Position numbers and translations under genes: made by a program
Assembly: GCF_049803795.1 (NCBI RefSeq)
Contig: NZ_JBNAGJ010000011.1
Span: 1-64,000, forward strand
Length of the DNA stretch: 64,000 nt
Direction: 5' to 3'
From: Thalassobius sp002708925
GTDB lineage: Bacteria > Pseudomonadota > Alphaproteobacteria > Rhodobacterales > Rhodobacteraceae
Part shown: in pieces, positions 16,985 through 26,276 of the stretch
Layout of the letters: every line of letters begins with the position of its first letter
Position numbering within the stretch: position 1 is the stretch's first letter
The notes under the pieces: model-generated
Seen by the model: only the letters and a program-made list of their open reading frames with translations
Databases searched by the model: none
What the model was told of the DNA's origin: nothing

Positions 16985-17751
16985 GCGAAGTTCTGAAAGT
17001 CCGCAATGTCGAAACCATGTATGGCCGCGTCATGGCGATCCGCGGTGTCAGCCTTTCGGTGCGCGAAGGCACCGTGGTCACGGTCATGGGATCGAACGGC
17101 GCTGGCAAGACCACTATCCTGAAAACCATCTCGGGGGCGCTCGACCCGTTCAAAGGTGAGATCACATTCAAGGGTAAGGCCATTACCGGCCTGGATCCGG
17201 ATGTGATTGCCCGCACCGGTGTGGCCCATAGCCCCGAAGGACGCGAAGTGTTTGCGCTTTTGTCGGTGAAAGACAACCTGATGATGGGTGCCTATTGCCG
17301 CAAGGACCGCGACGAGGTGGCGCGCGATTTCGAAAAGGTTCTGGGATGGTTCCCGGTCCTGCGCGAATTTCTCGACAAGCAGGCGATCTATCTATCGGGT
17401 GGGCAACAGCAGATGGTGGCCCTGGGCCGCGCCTTTATGGCGCGGCCCAGCCTGATGCTGCTGGACGAGCCGTCACTGGGTCTCTCGCCCCGGCTGATTT
17501 CCGAGATTTTCGCGATCATCAAGCGGATCAACGTCGAAGAGGGCATGACCATGCTGCTGGTGGAGCAGAACGCCAGCGTCGCGCTTCCTGCCGCCGATTT
17601 CGGCTATGTGCTGGAAACCGGCCGGATCGTCATGGAAGGCGAACGCGACATGCTGATGAACAGCGCTGACATTCGCGAATTTTACCTTGGCATCAAGGCC
17701 GACAGCGCGCGGGGCGACCGCCGCTGGAAAGCAAGGAAGACCTGGCGATGA
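16981..17751 (+). CDS. livF: ABC transporter ATPase, LivF type
   Basis: Second ATPase of the importer (256 residues). Walker A GSNGAGKTT, the LivF-type VAHSPEGREVF, signature YLSGGQQQMVALGRA and Walker B LMLLDEPSLGLSP are intact. It ends with a positively charged tail (RGDRRWKARKTWR) overlapping the start of the acyl-CoA ligase gene, so transport and CoA activation are translationally coupled. Confidence 0.9.
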   Translation: MSEVLKVRNVETMYGRVMAIRGVSLSVREGTVVTVMGSNGAGKTTILKTISGALDPFKGEITFKGKAITGLDPDVIARTGVAHSPEGREVFALLSVKDNLMMGAYCRKDRDEVARDFEKVLGWFPVLREFLDKQAIYLSGGQQQMVALGRAFMARPSLMLLDEPSLGLSPRLISEIFAIIKRINVEEGMTMLLVEQNASVALPAADFGYVLETGRIVMEGERDMLMNSADIREFYLGIKADSARGDRRWKARKTWR

Positions 17752-19586
17752 ACGACATCTCTACACAAAACTGGACCCCGCCCGTCTTTGAAATCGACGG
17801 CTGCGACACACTGCCCAAACTGTTTCGGCAGAACTGCCGGAAATTCGGGTCCGCGATCGCGATCCGCGAAAGGGATTTCGGCATCTGGGAAGAATACACC
17901 TGGACCGACTACTATGACCGGTCCCGGCAGGCGGGCTGTGCGCTGATAACGCTGGGGATCGCGCCCGGCGACATCGTGGCGATCATCAGCGAAGACAACA
18001 AGGAATGGGTGTTTTCCGACCTTGGCATTCAGTGCATCGGTGCGGTCACCCACGGGCTTTACCCAACTTTGCAGGAAAAGCAGGTGGCCTATCAGCTCAA
18101 CGACAGCGGCGCCAAGGTGTTGTTCGTCGAGGACGAGGAACAGCTCGACAAATACCTGCTGGTGCAGGACGAGCTGCCGGGGATCGAAAAGGTCATTGTC
18201 TACGACATGGAAGGCCTGCGCCGGTTTTCTCACGACAAGGTCATGGGATGGGAGGCGTTTCTCGAGCTTGCCGCGGACGGCGCCCCCGAAATGCACGCCG
18301 CCTTCGAAACCCGAATTGATGCCGGCAAGGGCGAGGACATCGCCACGCTGATCTATACCTCGGGCACCACCGGCGCGCCGAAGGGCGCGATGATCTCGCA
18401 CCGGTTCTTTCTGGCGCAGGCCGACAACCACCCGGAAATGCCGCTGGGCCCGGGCGACGAAATCCTGACTTTCCTGCCGCTGTGCCACGCGGCCGAGCGC
18501 ATCATCTCGGTCGCAACCCCGATCCGGCATGGCATCACCATCAATATTGCCGAAAGCGGTGAGACCTTTAATGCCGACATTCAGGAAGTGGCCCCGACTT
18601 TCATCTTTGCCGTGCCGCGGGTGTGGGAAAAGTTTTATTCCCGCATCTCTTTCATCATGAATGACGCCACCGCCTTTGGACGCTTTGCCTATACGCAGGC
18701 GCTGAAAGTGGCCGAACGCCGGGCAGATCTGCTGGCTGCGGGCAAACAGGTGCCGCTGGGCCTTTCCCTTTTTCACCGAGCGATCGATTTCCTTGTCCTG
18801 CGCAACATCCGCGTGGAACTGGGTCTGGCACGGGCGCATACGATCGTTTCGGGCGCCGCGCCGATCTCGGCCCGACTGCTTCGCTGGTTCAATGCGCTCG
18901 GCGTCTCTGTGCAGGAAGCCTATGGACAGACCGAGACTGGCATTGTCACTGCCACGGTTCCAGGCCAATCGCCCATCGGCTCGATCGGGCGGGCCATGCG
19001 CGGCGTCGAAGCCAAACTGGCCGAGGATGGCGAGATCCTGATACGCGCGCGGTCAAACTTCTCTGGCTACCTGAGCCAGCCGGAAAAGACCGCCGAGACC
19101 ATGGTGGATGGCTGGGTGCATACCGGCGATGTCGGCAAGATGGACGACAATGGCGATCTGACCATTCTGGACCGCAAGAAGGACATCATCATCACCGCCG
19201 GCGGCAAGAACATCACGCCCTCGCAGCTGGAAAACGAGCTGAAATTCTCGCCCTACATCTCGGACGCGGTGATCATTGGCGACAAGCGCAAGTACCTAAC
19301 CGTGCTGATCATGATCGACCAGGAAACGGTCGAGAAATACGCACAGGACAAGCGCATCCCGTTCTCGAACTACAAATCGCTCTGCGAAAGCGAGCCGATC
19401 ATCGAGTTGATTGGCAACGAGGTGGACCGTGCGAATTCCGGATTTTCGCCGGTGGAACAAGTGAAGAAGTTCCGCCTGATCGACGTGCTTCTGACGGCTG
19501 AGGATGAGGAACTCACTCCGACGATGAAACTCAAACGCAACGAGGTCGAGCGTAAATACAAAGACCTCATTGAAACTATGTACTGA
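17748..19586 (+). CDS. Long-chain acyl-CoA synthetase (AMP-forming)
   Basis: Activates the imported carboxylic acid with ATP and CoA. The 612-residue protein is of the FadD15/ACSBG-like long form. Its motifs are the phosphate loop TLIYTSGTTGAPKGAMIS, the adenine motif QEAYGQTETG, the hinge region DGWVHTGDVGKMDDNG and the catalytic Lys segment DRKKDIIITAGGKNITPSQLE. It lies between the transporter ATPase and the binding protein genes, which argues that the ABC system imports free acids that are trapped as CoA esters. Confidence 0.9.
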   Translation: MNDISTQNWTPPVFEIDGCDTLPKLFRQNCRKFGSAIAIRERDFGIWEEYTWTDYYDRSRQAGCALITLGIAPGDIVAIISEDNKEWVFSDLGIQCIGAVTHGLYPTLQEKQVAYQLNDSGAKVLFVEDEEQLDKYLLVQDELPGIEKVIVYDMEGLRRFSHDKVMGWEAFLELAADGAPEMHAAFETRIDAGKGEDIATLIYTSGTTGAPKGAMISHRFFLAQADNHPEMPLGPGDEILTFLPLCHAAERIISVATPIRHGITINIAESGETFNADIQEVAPTFIFAVPRVWEKFYSRISFIMNDATAFGRFAYTQALKVAERRADLLAAGKQVPLGLSLFHRAIDFLVLRNIRVELGLARAHTIVSGAAPISARLLRWFNALGVSVQEAYGQTETGIVTATVPGQSPIGSIGRAMRGVEAKLAEDGEILIRARSNFSGYLSQPEKTAETMVDGWVHTGDVGKMDDNGDLTILDRKKDIIITAGGKNITPSQLENELKFSPYISDAVIIGDKRKYLTVLIMIDQETVEKYAQDKRIPFSNYKSLCESEPIIELIGNEVDRANSGFSPVEQVKKFRLIDVLLTAEDEELTPTMKLKRNEVERKYKDLIETMY

Positions 19587-19606
19587 AACTTGAAAGGGAG
19601 GAAATC

Positions 19607-20767
19607 ATGAAGAATTTTGCAACTGCACTGGCGCTCTCCGCGCTGGTCACCGGGGCGGCCATCGCTGGTCCGCAGGGCGTGACCGAAGATAAGATCACGC
19701 TTGGCAGCTATACCGATCTCAGCGGCCCGCTGGCTGTCTGGGGCGTACCTGAAGCCAACGGACTGCGCATGCGCGTGGACGAGATCAACGCCGCGGGCGG
19801 CATTCACGGTCGCCAGCTTGAGATCGTGATCGAGGACACGCAGTATCAGGTGCCGCGCGCCATTCAGGCTGCCAACAAACTGCTGCGCCGCGACAGGGTC
19901 TTTGCTATGGTCGGCGCGCTGGGAACACCGATGAACCTCGCGGTCATGCCGCAGCAATTGGACGCCGGCGTTCCCAACCTGTTTCCCATGACTGCGGCGC
20001 CCGAGATGGCAGAGCCGCTGCACCAGATGAAATACGCCTTTTTTCGCAACTATACCGAGCAGTTCCGTGCGGCGGTAGCCTATTTCCATGACAATGGCGG
20101 GTTTGTGACTCCCTGCGTGTCGCAGATCGCCAACGAGGCGGGCGAGTCGATGACGCTTGGCGTCGAACAGCAGCTACATGAATACGGCATGGAGATCGTT
20201 GCAAAAACCGAGCATGCGGCCACAGAGACCGACATGGTGTCTTCGGTCACGACCTTGAAGAATGCAGGCTGCGACATCGTCTTCAACGCCGGCAGCGTCA
20301 AGGACACGATCTTGACCGTTGCCACCTCGAAGAAGCTCGGTTTCGAACCGATCTTCGTCACGGGCATGGTCCCCTACATGGATGCTGTGGCCAAGGCGGC
20401 AGACGGTGCAATGGAAGGGCTCTATCTGGTTTCGCCCTTCGTCTTCGCCGATGTCGCGACCTCGGAAGGCGAGGCCAAACGCATCCTGGAAAGCTATGCA
20501 GAGACCTATGGGACAAAAATGGAGCCGCAGGCGCAGTTGGGCTATATTTTCATCGATTTGCTGGCCGAGGCGCTTGAAGCGGCAGGCCCCGAACTGACCA
20601 CCGAAGGCTTCTTGGCTGCGATCGAGGCGATCAATGGCTATGTCGATCCGATCGGCGGCCAAACAATCAGCTTTGGCCCCGAAGATCACCAGGGGGTGGA
20701 AACGCTGATCCTGGCCAAGGTTGAAAACGGCGCCTGGACAGTTGCAGCCCGGGGCCTCGACTACTAA
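19607..20767 (+). CDS. livJ: Periplasmic substrate-binding protein, LivJ type
   Basis: Captures the substrate in the periplasm for the LivHMGF importer. It starts with a signal peptide (KNFATALALSALVTGAAIAG) after AAGGGAGGAAATC. The mature part has the type I binding-protein pattern ITLGSYTDLSGPLAVWGVP and MRVDEINAAGGIHGRQLEI. A degenerate copy of the MRVDEI-VIED region lies upstream of the ETF genes at about 30130. The ligand cannot be predicted from sequence. Confidence 0.88.
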   Translation: MKNFATALALSALVTGAAIAGPQGVTEDKITLGSYTDLSGPLAVWGVPEANGLRMRVDEINAAGGIHGRQLEIVIEDTQYQVPRAIQAANKLLRRDRVFAMVGALGTPMNLAVMPQQLDAGVPNLFPMTAAPEMAEPLHQMKYAFFRNYTEQFRAAVAYFHDNGGFVTPCVSQIANEAGESMTLGVEQQLHEYGMEIVAKTEHAATETDMVSSVTTLKNAGCDIVFNAGSVKDTILTVATSKKLGFEPIFVTGMVPYMDAVAKAADGAMEGLYLVSPFVFADVATSEGEAKRILESYAETYGTKMEPQAQLGYIFIDLLAEALEAAGPELTTEGFLAAIEAINGYVDPIGGQTISFGPEDHQGVETLILAKVENGAWTVAARGLDY

Positions 20768-20779
20768 ACTTGGTAAGAT

Positions 20780-20806
20780 GCCGGGCGGGAAGAATTCTCG
20801 CCCGGC
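20780..20806 (+). terminator. Hairpin between livJ and the TetR gene
   Basis: GCCGGGCG at 20780 pairs with CGCCCGGC at 20799 around an 11-base loop. No run of T follows, so it may only stabilise the upstream mRNA or reduce read-through into the regulator rather than end transcription fully. Confidence 0.5.
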
Positions 20807-20829
20807 GCACAATTTCAAGCGAGGGTCAT

Positions 20830-21441
20830 GTGCCTGCAATCCAGTGGCATAGAAAGACAAAAGACGTCGAAGAGCAGCAGGAACTGAAGCGCCGTGCCGT
20901 GTTGGACGTTGCGGCGAGACTGTTTTCGACAGTCGGTTACAAGAAAACCTCGCTCGATGATATCGCCGCCGAACTCGATCTGACCAAGCCTGCACTCTAT
21001 TACTACGCCCGCAACAAGGAAGACATCCTGATGCAGTGCTCATTGGTGTCGCTGGAAGGGGTCAAGCTTTGCTTTGACGCGGCCCAGGTATCAACTGGCA
21101 ACGGCCTTGACAGGTTGCGCGTGTTTTTTCGTTCTTACGCCGCATTGGTTGTGAGTGATTTCGGTTCCTCATTGATGCGCGAGGCGCGCCGCAACCTCAC
21201 GGGCAGAAACCAGGACAAACTGCGCCAGACCCTGCGCGATGGTCAGGATTTCCTTGAAGAGATCATCAAGGCCGGCATTGAAGACAAATCGATCCGCCAA
21301 AGTTCAACAAAAAGACTGGCGCAGGTGCTGTTCTCGGCCTTCAACCAGATGCCGGAGTGGTACAACCCTGACGGTTCGGAACCTCCTGAGGTTATTGCCA
21401 ACCAGATCCTTGAACTTGTCAGCGATGGAATACGAGCCTAG
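20830..21441 (+). CDS. TetR-family transcriptional regulator
   Basis: The N-terminal half has the TetR helix-turn-helix: AARLFSTVGYKKTSLDDIAA, ELDLTKPALYYYARNKEDIL. The C-terminal half (about 130 residues) should bind an effector, plausibly an acyl-CoA. GTG 20830 was chosen because GAGGG precedes it and no in-frame ATG exists nearby. It lies last in the beta-oxidation operon. The palindromes at 7742, 9142 and 30223 are likely targets, which would put oxidation, import, activation and ETF genes under its control. Confidence 0.87.
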   Translation: MPAIQWHRKTKDVEEQQELKRRAVLDVAARLFSTVGYKKTSLDDIAAELDLTKPALYYYARNKEDILMQCSLVSLEGVKLCFDAAQVSTGNGLDRLRVFFRSYAALVVSDFGSSLMREARRNLTGRNQDKLRQTLRDGQDFLEEIIKAGIEDKSIRQSSTKRLAQVLFSAFNQMPEWYNPDGSEPPEVIANQILELVSDGIRA

Positions 21442-21755
21442 CGCACCCAATGCTGTGTTTTTGCGCTCAATTTCGGCATACAACCAGACCAGTCACAGTC
21501 GGGATTTCGGAATGCCGGTTGATTGGGGGGCAATTCATTCGGTGAAATCTGACGAAGATCGTTGCCCTGCCCACATATGCACAGGAGTATCCGCTACCGG
21601 CCATTTGATTATGCCGAGGAATGCAAGACGTTTGATGCTTGGTTCAATAGGGATAGGATTTCCGGTCGTTCCGCTTCACGAGGGATGGCGTTCAGGTTTC
21701 GCGGCGATTTCCGGCAGTACCGAACGACCACATATCCCTGTCATGGAACGCGGTC
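21442..21755. other. Intergenic stretch, no convincing gene
   Basis: The 314 bp between the convergent TetR and PHA synthase genes hold short frames only. One plus-strand frame has an FDAWFNRDRI segment vaguely like the end of a transposase, but this is too weak to call. Confidence 0.4.
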
Positions 21756-23537
21756 TCAATTCGCCCGAACGTAGCTTCCCGGTGCCGGCTCGATGGATTT
21801 GTACTTTCCGCGGTTGACGGGCTTTCGAGGCTTGACGGTCTTGCCGTCTTTGGCCTCGAGCCAGTCCGCCCAGTAGGGCCACCACGACCCCGGCATTTCC
21901 GTGGCCTTGGTCAGAAAATTCGCTGGTTCTGGCGGATAGGTGTCGCTTTTTCTGAAACCGTATTTGGCACGTTCGGTCGGGGGGTTGATGACTCCGGCAA
22001 TATGGCCCGAGCCGCCAAGGACAAATTCAACCTCGCCGCCGAGTATCTGCGTCGCTGGATAAATCGAGGTCCAGGGGGCGATGTGATCCTCGGACGTGGC
22101 AAGTACGAAAACCGGCGTTTCTATTTTGCTCAGGTCGATCTTGATGCCGTTCATTTCCAATCCGCCGGGCTGGCGAAGCCGGTTCTCGAGATAGATCTCT
22201 TTGAGATACCAAAGCAGCATCGCCGCCGGTAAACGGGTGGAATCCGAGTTCCAATACAGAAGGTCGAAAGCGCGAGGTTTCCTGCCGCGCAGGTAATTCG
22301 CCTCGAAGAACGACCAGATCAGGTCGTTCTCGCGCAGCATCGAAAACATGTCCTGCAGGTGATAGGCTTCAAGATAACCTTTCTCTTCCATATGCGCGCG
22401 CAGAACTTCCAGCCGGTTCTCATCAATGAAGACGCCGATTTCTCCCACGTCCTTGAAATCGACCATGGTGGCCAGTGTTGTGGCGCTATTGACCCGGTCA
22501 TCACCAATGCCTGCGAGGTAAGCCAGCGTCGCCGTCACCAGGATGCCGCCGATGCAGAAGCCGAGGATATTGGCCTTTTCTTCTCCGGTGATGTCGCGAA
22601 TGGCATCAAGAGCGGCCAGCGGGCCGAGGGTCATGTAGTCGGCAAAATCTTTGTCCGCGTGTTCGCTGGTTGGATTAACCCAGGATATCACGAACACGGA
22701 ATGTCCTCGATCCAGCATGTAGCGCACCAGGCTGTTCTTTGGCTGCATGTCCAGAATGTAGAACTTGTTGATCCAGGCTGGGACAAACAGGATTGGCACG
22801 CTATGCTGTTCCGGAGTGCGCGGATGGTACTGGATCAGTTGCATCAGGTCGTTCTGGAATACGACCTCACCTTCGGTCGTACCAAGGTTTTCGCCCACCT
22901 GGAAAGCCGTTGAATCGTTGGTAGCGATGTCCAGACGCCCCTCGCCGCGCTCGAGATCGTCGAGCATGTTGGACAGCCCCTTTCGGAAACTCGTGCCGTC
23001 GGTTTCGATGAACATCTTGCGCGCCGGAGCGCTTGTCAGCAGGTAGTTGCTGGGCGACAGAGCACTCAGCATCTGCCGGGTGTAGAAACTGACGCGCATA
23101 TGATCCCTGAAGTCTTTTGGAAGCTTTTCCAACAGGTCATTGGTCGCGTCTTCGACCGCCAGGAACATGTCGCGATAGATGCGCGATACCGGGTCCTTGT
23201 CCCAATTGGGGTCACTGAAACGGCGGTCCTGCACGCTGCCCTCTTCCCCGGTGTCGCGCAACATCGCCTGCCAGGAGGACAAGATTGCCGTGCCCGCTTT
23301 CATCTGTGCATCAAACAACTTTCCCGGGTTCTGCAGCATGTCGCCCCAGAAAGTTCCATAGGCTTTGGCAAGCGTTTGGGTGTCCATCAGGGAATACTCC
23401 GACCCGCTGGCTTTCTTGAGGGCGCGCTCGTGGAGCTGTGACAAAACTGCCATCGTGCGCAGCGTCAGATCCTGCATTTCCGTTGCGGCCTCTGCCATGT
23501 CAGCGCTGTCTGTCGAATTTGTCTGTTGCGTCATCAT
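21756..23537 (-). CDS. phaC: Class I poly(3-hydroxyalkanoate) synthase
   Basis: Polymerises (R)-3-hydroxyacyl-CoA into storage polyester. The 593-residue protein has the PhaC N-terminal domain and an alpha/beta-hydrolase core. The lipase-like box GFCIGG carries the nucleophile Cys (about residue 328), followed by the acid in TSEDHIAPW and the His in GGSGHIAGVINPP. It shares its first 4 bp with the decayed peroxidase gene upstream. Together with the phaJ remnant this is a side branch storing beta-oxidation intermediates. Confidence 0.93.
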   Translation of the reverse strand: MMTQQTNSTDSADMAEAATEMQDLTLRTMAVLSQLHERALKKASGSEYSLMDTQTLAKAYGTFWGDMLQNPGKLFDAQMKAGTAILSSWQAMLRDTGEEGSVQDRRFSDPNWDKDPVSRIYRDMFLAVEDATNDLLEKLPKDFRDHMRVSFYTRQMLSALSPSNYLLTSAPARKMFIETDGTSFRKGLSNMLDDLERGEGRLDIATNDSTAFQVGENLGTTEGEVVFQNDLMQLIQYHPRTPEQHSVPILFVPAWINKFYILDMQPKNSLVRYMLDRGHSVFVISWVNPTSEHADKDFADYMTLGPLAALDAIRDITGEEKANILGFCIGGILVTATLAYLAGIGDDRVNSATTLATMVDFKDVGEIGVFIDENRLEVLRAHMEEKGYLEAYHLQDMFSMLRENDLIWSFFEANYLRGRKPRAFDLLYWNSDSTRLPAAMLLWYLKEIYLENRLRQPGGLEMNGIKIDLSKIETPVFVLATSEDHIAPWTSIYPATQILGGEVEFVLGGSGHIAGVINPPTERAKYGFRKSDTYPPEPANFLTKATEMPGSWWPYWADWLEAKDGKTVKPRKPVNRGKYKSIEPAPGSYVRAN

Positions 23538-24155
23538 CCGCGTCCCATCATGTAGAATTCGTCATTCGGGCGCATCGAGGTGACATTCGCCATCCTGTTG
23601 GACAACCCGACGAACGCCGTGATGCCTCGATGTCCCAGATATCCTCATCGTTGAAACCGTGCCCATGTAGGGTTTCGAAATCGAACTCATCGATCGCAAC
23701 TGCATTATCGAACACTTTTAACGCGAAATCGAGCATTGCCACCTGCCGGGGTGTAATATTCGCTTTGCGACAATTCGTGGCGACCTGGTCTGCAATCATC
23801 GGGTTCCTGACGCGGATCCGGAGAATCGCCCCGTGAGCAATCGGCAATACAGGCGGCTATTGTCATTGGAGGTTGCCACAACGATCATTTCGCGGTCGGC
23901 CTGAGACAATCCGCTTTCTTTCTCCATCAATGCATCATGATAGGCCATGAACGCGCGCAGTCCGCGGGTCGGTGCGCAAAGGCCAGAAACACATTCGGAA
24001 TAACCCCCGCCCTTTTTCTGAATGCCGAGGATCATGGATTTCGGATCCTCGGGAAGCGCATTCACGTCGGGAACCGAATAGCGGCTGATGGGACGTTCGG
24101 TCACAGGTGTCTCCGTCTGGGTGACTGAATCAGGAAACGTCGGCACTACCGGCAC
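23534..24155 (-). pseudogene. Peroxidase-related (AhpD-like) gene with several frameshifts
   Basis: Pieces of a carboxymuconolactone decarboxylase/AhpD-like peroxidase-related protein are readable: SVPDVNALPEDPKSMILGIQ, then in another frame IPNVFLAFAHRPAD, then FMAYHDALMEKESGLSQ and MIVVATSNDN. After another shift come AHGAILRIRVRNPMIADQVA and FETLHGHGFNDEDIWDIEA, and after one more shift FVGLSNRMANVTSMRPNDEF. At least four frame changes make a functional product unlikely. The stop overlaps the phaC start. Confidence 0.75.
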
Positions 24156-24159
24156 CGCG

Positions 24160-24608
24160 TTAAGCGGCCTTGGCGGCCCGTTTGGCGCTGGACGTCAATT
24201 TGACCGTTGCCTCGCCATCCACGACGACCTGGTCCCGTACGCGGCAGGTCGTTTGCAGGACGGCGCGGCAGCGCCCTCGCATGATTTCCTTGACAACCAC
24301 TTCAGCATGAACCGTGTCACCCGGACGCACAGGCGCCACGAAATTCATCGCCTGCGAAATATAGATTGTTCCTGGCCCAGGCAGTTTGTTGGCAATCGCT
24401 GCTAAAATGGTGCTGGCGGTCAGAAATCCATGCGCGATACGGCCATTGAACGGGGGGTCTTAGCGAATTCATCGTTGATGTGAATCGCGTTGTTGTCGCC
24501 GGACGCACCCGCAAAAAGAATGATGTCGGCATCGGTAATGGTTTTCGAAAACGTGGCGATCATGCCCGGTTCGAGATCCTCGATGTCATATCCGTTCAGC
24601 TCGTTCAT
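24160..24608 (-). pseudogene. phaJ: PhaJ-type (R)-specific enoyl-CoA hydratase, single frameshift
   Basis: The gene would supply (R)-3-hydroxyacyl-CoA to PhaC. It begins NELNGYDIEDLEPGMIATFS with the hot-dog-fold MaoC motif (FAGASGDNNAIHIND). The frame breaks at a run of six C on the coding strand near 24456; with five C it would continue FNGRIAHGFLTASTILAAIA and KLPGPGTIYISQAMNFVAPV to the stop at 24160. All catalytic residues remain, so this is a very recent inactivation, slippage-prone tract or sequencing error. Confidence 0.8.
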
Positions 24609-24631
24609 AGTCCGGTTCTCCTGATATTGCG

Positions 24632-26266
24632 TTACATGTTGGGATAGTTCGGCCCGTCGCCCCCCTGCGGCGTGACCCAGTTAATGTTCTGGCTGGGGTC
24701 CTTGATGTCGCAGGTCTTGCAGTGCACACAGTTCTGGAAGTTGATGACAAATTTGTCTTCAACCACCTCGTACACGCCCGCAGGACAGTACCGCTGTGCC
24801 GGTTCGGCATATTTCGGCATGTTCACGGACATCGGCACGTTGGGGTCTTTCAGCTGCAGATGCGCAGGCTGGCTTTCCTCGTGATTGGTCATCGAGAAGC
24901 TGACATTGGTCAGCCGGTCAAAGCTGAGCGTGCCATCGGGCTTGGGGTACTCGATGGGCTTGTGCGTGCTGGCCTGCTCGGTCGCGGCGGCGTCGGTCTT
25001 GCCGTGTTTGAGCGTACCAAACAGGCTGAAGCCCAGCGTGTTGGTCCACATGTCGAACCCGCCCAGCGTCAGGCTGGCCAGCAGGCCATACTTGGACCAG
25101 AGCGGCTTGACATTACGCACTTTCTTGAGGTCCTTGCCGATGGGGCCGGTGCGGACTTCGGTCTCGTAGTCGCTCAATTCATCGCTGGAACGTCCGCCTT
25201 CAATGGCGGCATGCGCGGCCTCGGCGGCGGCCTTGCCGCTCAGCATCGCATTATGGTTGCCCTTGATCCGCGGCACGTTGACCATGCCCACCGAACAGCC
25301 CAGCAGCGCCACACCCGGCGCCACCATCTTGGGCATCGACTGGAACCCGCCCTCAGAGATCGCCCGCGCGCCGTAAGCCACGCGTTTGCCGCCTTCCAGC
25401 AGTTCGGCCACCATCGGGTGATGCTTGAAGCGCTGGAATTCCATATAGGGGAAGAGATGCGGGTTCTTGTAGTTCAGGTGCACCACGAACCCGACATAGA
25501 CCTGGTTGTTCTCGAGGTGATAGATGAACGACCCGCCCCCGGCATTGCCTCCCAGCGGCCAGCCCATGGTGTGGGTCACCTCACCCTCGTTGTGCTTGTC
25601 CGGGTCGATCTCCCAGATCTCTTTCATGCCGATGCCGAATTTCTGCGGCTCCTTGCCCTTCGACAGGTCGTATTTGGCAATCACTTCCTTGGCCAGTGAC
25701 CCGCGCACGCCCTCGGACAGAAACACGTACTTGCCGTGCAGCTCCATGCCGGGCTCATAGGCCGGCCCCGGTGTGCCATCGGCTTCCTTGCCGAACTCAC
25801 CGGCCACAACACCCTTCACGCCGCCGTTTTCGTCATAAACCAGCTCGGAACAGGCCATGCCGGGGAAAACCTCGACGCCCAGCTCCTCGGCCTGCTCGGC
25901 CATCCAGCGACAGACATTGGCCATGCTGACGATGTAGTTGCCGTGGTTGTTCATCAGCGGCGGCATCGGAAACCCCGGCACCCGGATCTGACCGGCCTCG
26001 CCCAGCATGTAGAACTTGTCGGAGGTCACCGGGACGTTTAGCGGCGCGCCCTTTTCCTTCCAGTCGGGGATCAGCGCCTCGAGCCCCGAGGGATCGAGTA
26101 CTGCGCCGGACAGGATATGCGCCCCCACTTCCGAACCCTTTTCCAGCACCACCACGTCAAGCGAACTGTCGAGCTGCTTGAGACGGACCGCGGCGCTCAG
26201 ACCCGCAGGCCCCGCGCCGACGATCACCACATCATATTCTATCGTTTCTCGTGCAGATCCAGACAT
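24632..26266 (-). CDS. Electron-transfer flavoprotein-ubiquinone oxidoreductase
   Basis: Passes electrons from reduced ETF to ubiquinone at the inner membrane. The 544-residue protein starts with a dinucleotide-binding motif VVIVGAGPAGLSAAVRL and ends with an iron-sulfur region: CPAGVYEV, then FQNCVHCKTCDI carrying three of the cysteines of a 4Fe-4S cluster. ATG 26266 follows the upstream acyl-CoA dehydrogenase stop by 10 bp. It completes the electron path for both acyl-CoA dehydrogenases of the island. Confidence 0.93.
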   Translation of the reverse strand: MSGSARETIEYDVVIVGAGPAGLSAAVRLKQLDSSLDVVVLEKGSEVGAHILSGAVLDPSGLEALIPDWKEKGAPLNVPVTSDKFYMLGEAGQIRVPGFPMPPLMNNHGNYIVSMANVCRWMAEQAEELGVEVFPGMACSELVYDENGGVKGVVAGEFGKEADGTPGPAYEPGMELHGKYVFLSEGVRGSLAKEVIAKYDLSKGKEPQKFGIGMKEIWEIDPDKHNEGEVTHTMGWPLGGNAGGGSFIYHLENNQVYVGFVVHLNYKNPHLFPYMEFQRFKHHPMVAELLEGGKRVAYGARAISEGGFQSMPKMVAPGVALLGCSVGMVNVPRIKGNHNAMLSGKAAAEAAHAAIEGGRSSDELSDYETEVRTGPIGKDLKKVRNVKPLWSKYGLLASLTLGGFDMWTNTLGFSLFGTLKHGKTDAAATEQASTHKPIEYPKPDGTLSFDRLTNVSFSMTNHEESQPAHLQLKDPNVPMSVNMPKYAEPAQRYCPAGVYEVVEDKFVINFQNCVHCKTCDIKDPSQNINWVTPQGGDGPNYPNM

Positions 26267-26276
26267 CTCAATGACC

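Noticed and set aside
17682..18968. 428-codon minus-strand frame under the acyl-CoA ligase gene
   Set aside because: No start signal and low-complexity His/Arg/Asp-rich sequence typical of antisense shadows.
21442..21755. Possible transposase tail (FDAWFNRDRI)
   Set aside because: The similarity covers too few residues and no second motif or inverted repeat supports an insertion sequence.
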